NCBI GenBank assembly: GCA_024349245.1
Contig: JALDNG010000020.1
Coordinates: 62,001 to 126,000, forward strand
Origin: Neodontobutis hainanensis
Lineage: Eukaryota; Chordata; Actinopteri; Gobiiformes; Odontobutidae
Direction: 5' to 3'
Length of the DNA: 64,000 nucleotides
Shown here: positions 25,492-38,060 of the stretch, piece after piece
How positions within the stretch are numbered: the first letter of the stretch is position 1
Layout of the letters: every line of letters begins with the position of its first letter
Translations under genes and position numbers: made by a program
Notes under the pieces: generated by a model
What the model saw: only the letters and a program-made list of their open reading frames with translations
What the model was told of the DNA's origin: nothing
Database searches by the model: none

Positions 25492-28400
25492 GCGTACATT
25501 AAATACACTAAATAAAAATGGCCTGAGTGATAATGTGAAGTTAAACAGAACTCATCTTTATGTAAACGAGCAGCAACAATGCTAGAACAGAGAACAAAGT
25601 CTCTCCAAAGCATTAGATCGCGGCAACCTTATTAAACTTGAACTCGTTGCTTGATCCTCTTGCCAACAACTTGTGCGATAGCTGCTGGTGGGATGTGAGT
25701 GACCAGAGTTGAAACAAGTTAACGTATTTCTTAAAGTCTTAGTTCAGCATTGATAAGAATGGAACCATCTCCATAACTAGAATCAATCAGTTTCTCTAAA
25801 CTACTACAAGAACACTTAACCCAAAAATGTAAATGCTACACTGGGACTCAACTTTCTCTTAAGACAGAAACGTATATCGTCCTTTTCATTTAAAAGTCCT
25901 GGGTGTTGTGTTCCTACCTTCATCCTGAACTTTACTCCTTTCCATTAATGACAATGTGAGAAGGTTTTGAGAAACAGATGATATATCTCAAAGGCAGAAC
26001 CAAGGAAATGTTGCACTTTGTTTAATGTCAATAACTTAAGCATTTTGTGCTGGAAATATTTCTTTAGTATATTATGGAGAAAAGTAAAATAGCAACTCCC
26101 TGAGATCATTTTATTGTAGTGTGTCTGGCGCTAGCACAACACAATGATCACATCCACATTGATGCTTGTATAGCTGCCAGCTATTTTGTGTTTCAGTCTG
26201 CCTGCTCGTTTCTCGCTGGATGATTCCACTTTACCTGTCTGAAAGAAACGCATGTTCTAAAGATCAATGCTCATCTCACCAAAGGCAAAAATAATGTTGA
26301 AAACATGTTGACAAAACCAAACAAGGCAAAGCTACTCTGTGTCAAGGCCTCGCCGTTTGCCAAGAAACAGACGGAGCAAGGACTCGAACACAAACCACTA
26401 GTGTTTACTCCGCACTCAGCTCCGAGGCTACACTTTTGAAAGGTATCACTTTAATTACTTTGGAAGTGATCAACTGAGGTTTTATTAATTTTACAAAATC
26501 TACTTTAGTTAATTCAGTTAGTGTTGCCTTGAATGTTAAATATTACTGTTGTGTTTTCAAGGTTTAAGTGTCTGAAAATACTTGAAATGGACACATTTTG
26601 AAACAAAAAGGTGATGTGTTTTATTTAGGTTTTTTTTACACACTTGAACAGGGTGCTGGGAAATCTTGAAAAAAAGATCTTGCTGTGTGCAATGTATCAG
26701 AGTAAAGATAGTAATTAAAATAATGTTAACAAGTATTAATAGATTAATGTTTGTCTTTTGTTTTGTGAATGTAACTTATTATACATGTTTTGTGTTTTTT
26801 CTATCTTGTTGTTTAGTTATTATAGTGTATAAAGGTTAAAGGTCTTGACTTCAGCCTAAACCCGGTCTATTTCATGAAAGTACTGTAGTGTTTCCTATTT
26901 TCTTTCAATGACCGAAATAAACAGAACTGAATTATTTAGTTCCATAGTTCCCTGTCCTGTTTGCCCACTATTGTAAAATTGTAAGTGTTGGACGAATGCT
27001 TGGTCAAAAGCAAGTATGTAAAAAGTAAAGAATTATATGTTAAGGGGTTAGTCCAAATCTTATTTCATTTGTGCACACATTAGGTTTTTAAAATTAATAA
27101 TTGTCTGGCCCAAATAAAGCCTATACAGTGTGCCACCTGATGCTAAGCTAAAGATGAGGAGAAATGTGTTGAGAAAAAATGAATATGACATCTATTTAAA
27201 CCATAAAAGTATCAGACAAACTACATATGTTTGCGGAGTTTTGCTCTGCTGCTTTACAGTTTTATGGTTTTATGGCTCCATTATGAGTTACTTTAAGAAC
27301 TGTTTTGTAATGTCACTCGAAAGAGTCCACGCCTGCTTAACTTGTTGGCAACATGGCAGCTTCCAGTTTCTGAAACCAGAATATACTCTATGTTTACATA
27401 TAATACACAAAAACAGGACACGTAAAAAAACCTGAAAAGCAGTAAACCCGTTGCTCACCGGTAGACAAACTGTTATACCTGTTACACAGTTAAGTGAGCC
27501 ACACAATATGAAGGAAATGTTCTTTTTTACATGTATTTACCACACGTTAGTTGATATGCTTTAGTTTTAGCACACAAACATTCAAGATATTAAGCAAAAA
27601 CTGTGTTGTGTTGAAGGCCACTATACACCTCTCTAAAGCTGGAGCAGGGATTGAGTGAAGGCCAGCAGTAAGCCATGTCTTGTCTGATTATACCCACAGT
27701 GAGTATGACAGCCGACCAGCCTCCAGAGCCACCAGAGCCACTAAAGCCACATAGCCCTCCCGGGGACAGGATTACATGCAGTTGTCACTTTCTCTATTAT
27801 TCCATGTCTCTACCCGGTTGGATAAAGTAAAAGCAGGGAGGAACAGTGCTGCTACAGACATTTCCTACTGCCTTTGAACCTTCATAATGAAACTCACTCC
27901 TTGAAGTTTTAATGAAAGCAACAATTTACCATTTCCTTTTTTTCCCTGGGCCGACGAGCTTATGTTGCTTGGTCTGGTTCTCTACAAAAAGTAAAAATAA
28001 AATAAAACAGCCAGGCTCCTTTAATCTTCTTTATGCCGGCTGCAAAAAGTGCTCTCATGCATTTAAATGGGCCCATCCCACGGAGACACACGTTAACCGG
28101 GGTATTGACAGAGGCTGCAGGTGAGCCGGCCAGGCCATAATTCACAAGGTAACTAGGCGAGCCAGTGGCCATCGGTCCTGCCCAGCGTCTAATCTCTGAT
28201 CTAGACGGACACTATTTCTTTCTCCATCGCCTTCAGTGCAGATGTATAGGGGCCGCTAGTGTCCCCGTCTCTCCATCGTTTTCCATCTTGAACCTGACCC
28301 GGGCCTGTCACTGAGATGGACAGCATCTTGGCGTTGGTGTTCTAGCCCTGCATCTGGGAAGTGAGATTGAGTGGCACAGTTAAAGCTAACCTGCTTTCAC

Positions 28401-31400
28401 TACATGTGGAAAGATGAGGTCAGGTTTACGAACGATAGGCTGGCACTGTCAGTGTGTATTAAGTATGTCACTGACACTACATGAACTACACAGAAAGGGG
28501 AGGGCAGCCAACATCTATGCTGATGTAAAAGTACAGTTTCATATTCTTTTGTCAAAGCAATTATGGACTTGTGCCTTAACTAGTTACTAGCGTTCTCAGC
28601 TTATAGAGAGGGTGTGGCTGAGTACATTTCGGATATATGGACCTGAGTGCAGCTCATAAGGATGTCAACATTCTGAACGATGGCTCTAAATAATGCAGTG
28701 TCATCTCTGTCCAAGGCCCGTTCTCACATCGCAGTGTCCTGAAAGGTGTGTGACGTTTCTGCTACTCACCCTGGCTTTGTTCAGGTCAATCCCACTGCTA
28801 GACCTTGATCCCACTTTTATAGCCGTCGTTGGGTACGAGCAGAGCACTGAACAAGCTGACAAGCACTGCAGCTGAGAAGAGCCAAATATTAAATTATTCT
28901 GGATTTAACTGCTTAATGCTGTACAGCTGAGCCATAACATCTTATGCAATGGTGTAGGAACCGTTTTATTATGATGACTCTACGGTCTCTCCCTGACATT
29001 CACCGTCCAGACTCAGGACTAAACTTTATCATTTAGCTGCACCACAATGTTTGGAGGCTCTGATTGGACAATATCTTAGATGTGCAAAATGTGAATCTCT
29101 TGAACTTTATTGCATGTATCTGTATGTGTTATTATACAGTGCTTACTTAACCTTAACCTGGGTCTGGTTCTTGCTTATGGCTCATGCTTAAAGGTAAAAC
29201 AGATATATATTGTTAAACAAAATCTGATAAGAATAATCCATCCATTAGGGCATGGACAGGGAGGATCTTTTCTTGTTACTAGCAGTAAACCTCCTCTGCA
29301 GGTGCATGCTGGGAGATATCTGGGAAAGATCTGATTTTGAATGCTTTCTAGTGGCAGCTCAGCACCACTCAGGCTCATGGTTTTCTTTCATGTCAGAGAG
29401 AAGTGCATCTTCAATAAAAAAAATGTGAACTGTCTTGCTTTTTTCATACTTCAAAGAAAATGAAGGGATTTAAATTCACATGTGTTTGAACTCTTTCAGC
29501 AACATTTGTTGGGGGTATTTTTTGTGCACGTCCTTAGTGTTACCTGGTGTCCACTCGCTGTGTTCACTAGCCCTCCGGATGTCTGGCATGTTGTTGAGCT
29601 CAACTAAACAGCCGTCGGTGCTGATGCAGTGTTTTACTAAACAACTGCCTCTATACGTACAGAATATTTGCATTTGTGTGTGCGCTACAGCAACAGCAAG
29701 TGCTAAATACTGCTAGTAATGTAGCATATGTCATATGTTTTTTATGTTTTTTTTTGATTGAGAGCTGCTGTTCAACATTCAAGAGACAGCTTTGAAAACT
29801 GGTGGCTCCAGAGTTATGGTCATCAGTCTTACAAAACAGACCTATAAATAAGATACATCCTGCTGTTACATATTCTCATCTCTAAGATGTTGTTTGTCCT
29901 GTGGTTCTTTTCTCTTAATTTATGCGCAGGGTTTGTTCTTAGTTGTACGACTGTTTGTCCGTCTGACACATTAAGTGGGAGCCGGAGTTACCAGTTTTGT
30001 TTTAATTTGAGGTCCTTTTTTTTTACTGCAGATAAAGTAAAATATAAACATTTTTTTCAAACTCTAATGCAGCCAATGTTTGACTTTTTAAGAGATTGAC
30101 ATACAGTATATATAACTATTCATTTTTCTGCTCTTTACCCACACAAAAGGTATATTATCTTTTCTTGACGCTACTCCAAATCGATTCTGTTCCATTGATG
30201 AAAACCAACCCCTTTTGTGGTTTTCTTTGTGCAGCACTTTCAGTTCAAATTTGAATTATTTCTTATGACACCAGAGGTTTGCCTCCCGAGGTTGGAGAAG
30301 ACAAAGCCCCTGGTTGAACAATTGGATGCATTGCTAATGAATTTTGCATTGCACATTGCTGACTGTTTTACACTTTTTTTGTTTTTCTTGTCTAAACATT
30401 ACAATAAAATTCACTTACATTGTTACATAATTTCTTAGTTCATCTCTGCTTATATTTTGCAAATCCAGTTAAGATTCAAACCCAAGATAAAATGCCACAA
30501 GGCGCCTTAACCATTAGTAGAAAGTGAGAGAGGTGTTTTGAGGATATGCACTGTTAAAAAAGTAAAAAATGAATCATCTGTTGTCTACTGCCGGTTTTAT
30601 AGCACACATATGTACCATAATACAAACAGAAAGCCAATGAGAATCCAAAAATATACCTCACTCAGGAGAAAAAAAACTGCTTATTATTTATGTAGGAAGG
30701 ATATTTATGACTCTTCATTAAAGTATGCTGCTCTCTAATGTATAGGCATGGCCACTTTAACTGACTGCTGTCAAGTATCTTCCAGCACTTTCATTACACC
30801 GTTCCACATTCGACGGGTAGTGTTCGTTTCCCTGGGAGGGTCTTTAAGCGTTGGCAGTGGTCGTCTGCCGCAGTGGCCGCAGTGGTAAATAACATATGGG
30901 CTTGTTATCTTTCCTCTGAGCTCGAGAACACTCTCCCAAAACCAGCCACTTGCTCATTAGACTTCAGCTCAAGGCACAAGCACAAAAACACACAAGAGGG
31001 AAGGAGGAGAATAGACAGGATGGAGGAAGAGTGACAGTGATGAGGCAGAAGTTTTGGAAAGGGAGAGTGGCAGGAGACAGAAGGACAATAGAAAAAAGGT
31101 AACACAAAATCATTTGGGATAGGTGCATTGAGAGCGACAGGTTGTGTACAATCAGGACATGTTTGCAATGCAACCCAGTCACAGACAATGCATGCTGTTC
31201 TAGTGCATTTGAAAATACATGAGTTTTCCATTATTTTGTCAGACCCAGTAATTATTAAGATTTTTTTCCTATTAACATGATTTGTGGTGGTGGATGCAAC
31301 CTAAAACTATGGGCTTTTTATCAGATATATTAGTCCATGTCCCAAAATAAAGTTTAAATATGTTTTTTTAATTTCCAACAATAATACAGAGTGGACACAC

Positions 31401-33929
31401 TGAGAACACCCACAGAAGAAAACTGAGCACAGATATAGAAAGAGCTTTGGACATTAAAAACTGATCATCATTATCTTGGACATTTCTATAGGAGTTGTTA
31501 ACAGCTTGTCTCCGTCAGGGTACCGTAGGTGCTCACAGGCTGTAGAAAGGAGGGAGTGGTAATCTTGCATCCAAACACTTTACATTACTTAATTGTGTAT
31601 GTTTAGAATAAATAATATACATAGCTCACTTTTACGCACGTACTAATTACTATACACATAATTCCTCAAAAAGATAAGGTGTTACATAGGCTAATGACTT
31701 ACAGATCATTTTTTCATCTAAAGCGATTTTATTCTTTTTTTGAAAACTTGCTTTTAACACATCGAGTTTGTGATTATTTTCATTGAAGCCATATGTTTTC
31801 ATGGGAGCATAAAAGTCAAAGGCAATGAGACTAACAGCTTAGACACCACAGAGAAGCTGCGATGATGAACACACCTCCGATCACGTCAGGTGCTGGAGCA
31901 GTAGAATAAGAGCAGCTGGGAGCCCAGTGTGTGCGAGGAGCACTGTGGGGTGGTCTCCAGCTGAGTGTGTCAGGTGTTCTCTGCTCCACCAGCTGTTAAC
32001 GACTCTTCACACAGCCACAACCTACGAGCTGCTAGAGCATCTACACGTCAGGGATCCCAGACAGTGCTATAATACAACCAGCACGTCATTTTCACTTTTT
32101 GAGAGACAACAATGCACCATGAAAGTTTTTTTTAATATTATTACCTAAAATAACCCCTGATATACCATCAGAAATGACTCCAAGTGTGTATAAATTCACC
32201 AACAAAGTATGAGGCAATGATGATTATGTTCAGGCACATAAACTTTATGATGGAGGTTGGTTAACTGAAAATGACTGTAGAAACCTTAAAGCGGTGTAAC
32301 ATTTGTAGAACATGGACTATTCTTAAGCTATGTTTTGTGCATTTTAGTTCCTTAAACTCTGTTCACATTAGTGAAATAGTTTTAGAGTGATATAAGTGAA
32401 TATGTGTGCATTGGGACATTTTAGTGGGTAGGTTGTGTGGAAAAGAAGGATACAAGGGTTTGCTGGGTAGGACGGATGGTTAATGATGGAGGTGGCTCAG
32501 CTCCTGCACTGGCTGATGTAAATGTGCTCCAGAGAACAGAGGCTGCTGATGGTTACTCAGTGGCCCTGGGTTAGGTGCGTGAGCAAGCCAGTTATCTGAG
32601 TTTTGGTCTGATAACATGTTCCTTTTTAGACTGAAAATATATTCAGTTTGAGTCAAGATGTTACAAATCATAATCCATAGCAGCACAAACCTTACCTGAG
32701 CAATCCTATTAACCAACAGTATACTGTGAGCCAGCTGGACGAGGCATACACTACTGTTATGAAATATTCCGTGACTGTTTGGTGTAGGCTTTGCTGTGGT
32801 TGTGAATGTGCTAGTGTAGTGCTCACACCGGCACTAAACCGGTAAAGTGCTTACAGCGTGTGGTGCGGACAAGCAGTTTGGAACGCTTTAAGCTGGTTAT
32901 TACAGTATCACATCTCAGAAAGCTGCAGGTGCATCAGTCACTGCTGGATTCTCCTGCTTGTGACTGTTGTTCGCTCAATGGGAGAAGACCAGAGGCTGAG
33001 CAGCTGCAAACATTCGGACTGTAAACAGAAATGTGAGACTCAACAACGAGCAGGATTGATAAATAATGAAAAGCACATCTCCATACATCAGTGACTCATT
33101 ATGAAGACAACACGTATCAGAGTGAAGGCCAGTGAGCTAAATCTTGCTCCTGAGACTTTAGTCATCTGACCTGCCAATGCAAAGGTCAATATCTTGGCTT
33201 GTGTAGTAAATAACAGGTAATAATGAGCATGAAAAATAGTTGATATGATATTTAAAGTCCCACAGAAACCAGTGGAAGTTTTCCTTTCTTCCTCGTCCTA
33301 TAACTGCTAAGAGAGGAAAAACAAGTAAAAAATGTACTTTTGCAAATAATGTAAAGACTGCTATATAGTAAAAAAAAATGCAACAAATTCACAAAACCAC
33401 TATTACACAAAATTAAAAAAGGACTGACTGTAATATACATATTGAGATACACAACACATTGATTGTAAGTTTAAACGTTAATTCTGTTTCTTTTTTTTAA
33501 ACACTTTGCAAAACAGTTTCATGCATCAAAAACTCTTATTCCATTATAATTAATGCAGTTTTTTTATTTGCCTGTTTTATTTGTCTTTAAGGCTGCAAAA
33601 CTACCTTTATCATTTAAGACTATAACTTAACAAAGCACACTTATTCTGTGAAAAATAAATTGTGCATCATGGTACAGGAGATCAAAGCCAATCGTCTCAA
33701 TCGTCTATGGCTATAGTTTTAATTCTAATGGACCTGACTAACGTTGGTTTGGATTTGACACCACTTTTCTGCCATTAACATGCAGTGACTTTCATCAACA
33801 TCATGATAGACTCAAAGAACATTTCAGCTTAGGTTAACCGTTAATGGCTGCTAACCAAGAATCCTCTGTTTTCCAATAGCTAATGGTCACCAGTGCCTCC
33901 ACGTACACGCACTTAAAAGCTCATGCACC

Positions 33930-34180
33930 CACATTATAGCGAGCACTTTAATCTCGCAAGTTTCAGCAAATTGAGTTTGCCAATCGGGTTGTATTGATTG
34001 TTTAGTGCTTATTACTGGCTTGACTTCCACAGAACATTCATGAAGACCTTTAAGTGTCAGGGAATTCAGTTAAAAGGCCAAATGAATGTCATGGTAAGTC
34101 AGGCCGTAATTTAATAGAGCCTTTTAATGTTTGGTGTGGAGTGTGGCCGAACTCACTTTGAATTTTCATGAATCAATAGA
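33930..34180. promoter_or_regulatory. Candidate conserved non-coding element
   Basis: A low-repeat, mixed-composition stretch with GCCAATCGGGTTGTATTGAT, GCTTATTACTGG, CCGTAATTTAATAGAGCC and TTCATGAATCAATAG. No coding signal. Inferred only. Confidence 0.24.
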
Positions 34181-36199
34181 AGTGTCTGAGATGTGCAGTA
34201 GTAAAGACATATGTAGATATAGGCTAGTTTACCTTAAATAGAACATGTGACCGGATTACAGTATTGTGTGTGTTAAAGACAAAGAGACATAAAGACATCA
34301 GAAAGATGTCAAAACCATTTAAATTTATGCTCTGTCCAGTTGAAATAAGCTTGTCTCAATGGTCTCTATAGGAAAAAGGGAGGGCTTACAGTTTGTGGTG
34401 TGTTACATCTTGCATTTATAGAATGGAAAGATTCTCTAAGAGACTGCACTGGAGTGACTCTTTTTATATCTATGCACATCTATGCACAGTCATTTTTTTG
34501 TTTTAATGAGTATTAAAGTAACGGTATTACTAGATAACACTGATATTTGTACAGTATAGTATATTTAAAAGAATGTGTAGATTCCTATTGAAGTTTTATC
34601 ACAATAGTTCTAGTGGTGTTTTTGGTTTTAACATGTCTGAAAGTAAAACTGGCCTCATATTTCAGTAAAACCAATGTGACTCGTGTCAAACTGACAGCTC
34701 AAGACTGCATGTAGTGGTCTAAAGGGATGAGGAATGTAATACTGCACACTGGTGTCCTTGGGATATTTTAAACTAAATGAGCTAATTCTGCTACAAGTTT
34801 TGTCATTACTTTCAATGGTGTTTATTTTGTTTGCCACAATCCCTGCATCATCATTTTCTTACTCAGTAGAAACGCTATTAATTCAAGCCACAAATTAAAT
34901 TGTGATAATTATGATGCAACAGAAGAAAGATGAAACTGTGAAAAATGATTGTGCAACACTTTCTGCTGCCTTCTTACACTGGAGTTTTGCTGAAGCAGCA
35001 GTTCTGAACCAAATAGCTATGGCATAAGAAAGAAGGTGATTTCACTTCGGGAGGAAAATGGGAAGTTGTGGTGCATAAAAGGCATCTGAAGTGTGCCTTA
35101 TGGCGAGAGGCTGAGGAGGGCCTGTGATCTCTAATAACCCCTGTCTAGACAAAGTCACATAATGAGGAATGGTATTTGGAAATGGAAGTGCAAAGGGCAG
35201 AAAGTGGTATTAAACAATTGAAGGAATAGGACCATGTGGAGAGAAGCAGTCTTCCCCGCCAAGAATCTATAACCTTGGATTTAGCTTGTCTAGCCATCTT
35301 TGTTTTTCTCATTATCATGGGCCGTATGATTCCGTAAGCTTCTAAATCATCTGATGGCTTGAATGCAAAAACTGATTCACCTTTTTGGCAAGCTCCCCAC
35401 ACTTTATGTACGCCAAGCTTAAGGTATAAAGCTCCGGAGAAGGATTTGCAGAGGTAGCTCCGTTGGGCCAAGATAAGAATTACAGCTTATATAAAAAATA
35501 AGATATTTTCATAAGGGCACAGACTGCTATTAGTTGGTGCATAGTAAAGTATTTTCTTCTTTCTCACTGGCAGCCGGTGTGGAGCTTGTTAGCAAAAACT
35601 ACACCTTTCAACATTACACCTCCGCCTTTTCCTCTGTCAGTGCAACACCAATTAAATGTTTAGGTGATTTACGACCCGGTGCCCTATGCAGGACCCACGA
35701 TGGGGAAGAAAACACATCAAAAACACAGACAGAAATCCTCTTAATTAATCACTGGTGTCCTTAAGGCGAGCCAAGATATGGTATCTGTAAAGTGGATGCT
35801 GACATGATGATGCTCTGTGTTGCTTTGCTCTCAGTGTTTCACACAATTTTCAAAGCACTGTTTCAAAAGACAAGGGATTTTGGTGTCTCCATCTGTGTTG
35901 TCACCTCTTTCATCTGCTCTTTCTTGTTTTTGGAGCACACAGAGCCACTTCAATCTCCCTGTAACATTTTTTTTTTTTTTTTGCAGAAGCACCTGAGCTC
36001 TTCTGTATATAGTCCACTCCACTTTATTGCATTGTAAACACTTTAGGTAATGCACAATGTTTTTTTGTTATATATTTGTTCACCACATCATATTACATGA
36101 ACCCTCTTTGGTCAACAGAAGATTTGGGTTATAGAGGGTTAGTGTTTTTTATTTTTTTATTTTTTTTTACTTAAGCAACATTAATTCTGTTTCTTCAAC

Positions 36200-36255
36200 T
36201 TAGGGGTGCACGTGTGACTCCTAATGGGACTAAGCGGTAGAAAAAGAATGAATTT
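36200..36255 (+). repeat. 3' tail relic of the same teleost repeat
   Basis: The phrase GACTCCTAATGGGACTAAGC followed by GGTAGAAAAAGAATGAAT matches the last part of the repeat at 18834-19112 (ACCCGGGACTAACAAGATTAAGC then AGTAGAAAATGAATGAAT). Only the 3' end is kept, as expected for a 5'-truncated copy. Confidence 0.55.
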
Positions 36256-37274
36256 AACTTCTGCAGTGGTTGCATTTTTGGTAAGCTCAAGAGCACGAAA
36301 GAGGTTATGTTTAAAGCAGGGTCAAATTTGGGGACATATTGATTTAAATATCACAATGAAGCCAGTGATTTCATTTATTTTGTGATTTTTTTAAATGTTA
36401 AATACTTACTGATTTAAACATAATAATCAATGGTATTTTATAGAATATTGTTATGCCATGTTTTATACTTTACACAAAAACATTGAATTCTTTCTGTAAC
36501 AGTATTATATTTTGCTCTAGAAATGATCTTGTACACACTCTCGTTACACAGACACATTGAAGGAGCCACCAGCTGTATAATTGACAGATCTACCAGGGAT
36601 CGCACCTACAATGACCTGCTGAGTGTGGGAATAAAAGCCTTGTGTATCCAGGACTGTGCATGTTTTAGAGTTTAGAATGCATCCAAAGCCTCCACCAAAG
36701 GGCTTAGTGTTAATCTAAGAAGAGATTCTTTATCAACACAAGCACATTGCAGACATTCGGAGATGTAGCACAGCGATTACATTTAGCTTCTCCTTCAGTA
36801 ACCCTTAGTTTTTCTTTCAAAAGTTTTCTACATACCCATAATAAGTTTAGGGAACATTTTTGGGGACTGTCTGTGTTTTTCCTTTGACCTCAGGTGAAGA
36901 AAAGCAAAGAAAAAAGATGGATTACCCTGTTGTTCTGTTACTTCCCTCTGTAACAAATTGTTTGGTGAGGTCAGGGTGCCACAGTTGCAGGCAATGGGGG
37001 AAAAAAAGTACACTCACATCAGTGTAAATACAGAGGCCAACATAAAAGCACCACAGACACTTGTAAAAGGCAGAAATAGTTCATCCTGTGATTGTCTAAT
37101 GCACTGCATGTGAGATGGGAGTTCCACAGAACTGTAATATTCTCTTTCAGTCTGGTTCTCACAGTGTGGGACAGTTACTCAAACGTAGAACTAAACACAA
37201 TCACAAAAAGTGCAAAACTTTCTTTTTCTGAAATGGTTTTTGAGTTGTTTGTTGATTTAAGAAACACTTTAAGC

Positions 37275-37325
37275 AATTCTTTTCTTCAAGATGATCTGGA
37301 TGACTGAGAACTTCACAGATTTTTT
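37275..37325 (+). repeat. Dispersed repeat copy 2 (TTTTCTTCA...GGATGACTGAGAAC)
   Basis: Contains TTCTTTTCTTCAAGATGATC directly followed by TGGATGACTGAGAACTTCAC and AGATT, matching copy 1 after the right arm. The long perfect hairpin is not kept here. Confidence 0.55.
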
Positions 37326-37718
37326 GATTCAACAAATAAATGCTAAATGTTTTTTTGTTTTTTTTATTAAACCCAAACTAAGCATTTATTTACAGTTGTA
37401 GTTCAAATTGTTATTTTGTAGCTCTTTAAACACAAGTGTGAGCAAGCCTGTATCTTGTTAACATCGCCACACCTTTATCTGAAAAAAAGACACAAAATTT
37501 ATCTGATTGTTGCAGGTCCTAGTATAATTTAAATGCCACCTCGGTTAAATAACATTAATTTATTTAACAAAACTGAAGCCAAAATAGAAAAAATGTTTTT
37601 CAGACTTCAGACCTAAGAACAGAAATCTTGTCAGTTTCCTGCTTTAGAGCATTAACCTGCAGCAAAAGGTTGAATCAAAGCGTTGACCTAATACTGACCC
37701 ACTGGGATAATCCTTTAT

Positions 37719-38060
37719 TGTGACGACCCAGCTCTTGAACGTCCCCTTTAAGAGGGTTGTCTTGTGTTGAGTGGGCGGGTCACAGGTGTGGTCTACCTGA
37801 GAGAGGGGAGGGGCATAGTTTATATATAACCCAGCCCGCCTTTGTGCGCTCTCTCTCAGGTGAGCCACCATCTTGGTAAACCCTGTTGTTTGTCTGGTAT
37901 TGTGCTACACACACACGACACACATTCATGCATTGCACTCACAGCTGATTCCTTAAACTCTCACGTTACATTCATACGAATCAAATGACTTAATAAATCT
38001 TTTTTTTTTTTGTCTGTGTCGATTCCTCTCTTTGTTGCTAACCTGAGCTAGTTGGTAACA
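37719..38060 (+). mobile_element. Solo LTR, probable Ty3/gypsy-type retrotransposon
   Basis: A 342 bp segment begins TGTGACGACCC and ends GTTGGTAACA, giving the TG...CA ends and short inverted termini of an LTR. It is flanked by the 4 bp direct repeat TTAT (37715-37718 and 38061-38064). The internal order is right for a + strand LTR: a GC-rich U3, a TATA-like box TATATATAA (37821-37829), a pyrimidine-rich start region with CTCTCTCTC, then AATAAA (37992-37997) followed by a T-run and a short U5. No primer-binding site, polypurine tract or internal coding region adjoins it, so it is a solo LTR left by recombination. Family assignment rests on general resemblance to fish gypsy LTRs. Confidence 0.72.

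Noticed and set aside
35967..35990. Strong-looking splice acceptor (long T run then GCAG)
   Set aside because: No coding frame with Ig-like content or plausible donor follows; treated as a pseudo-acceptor. A similar one occurs near 1601-1612.
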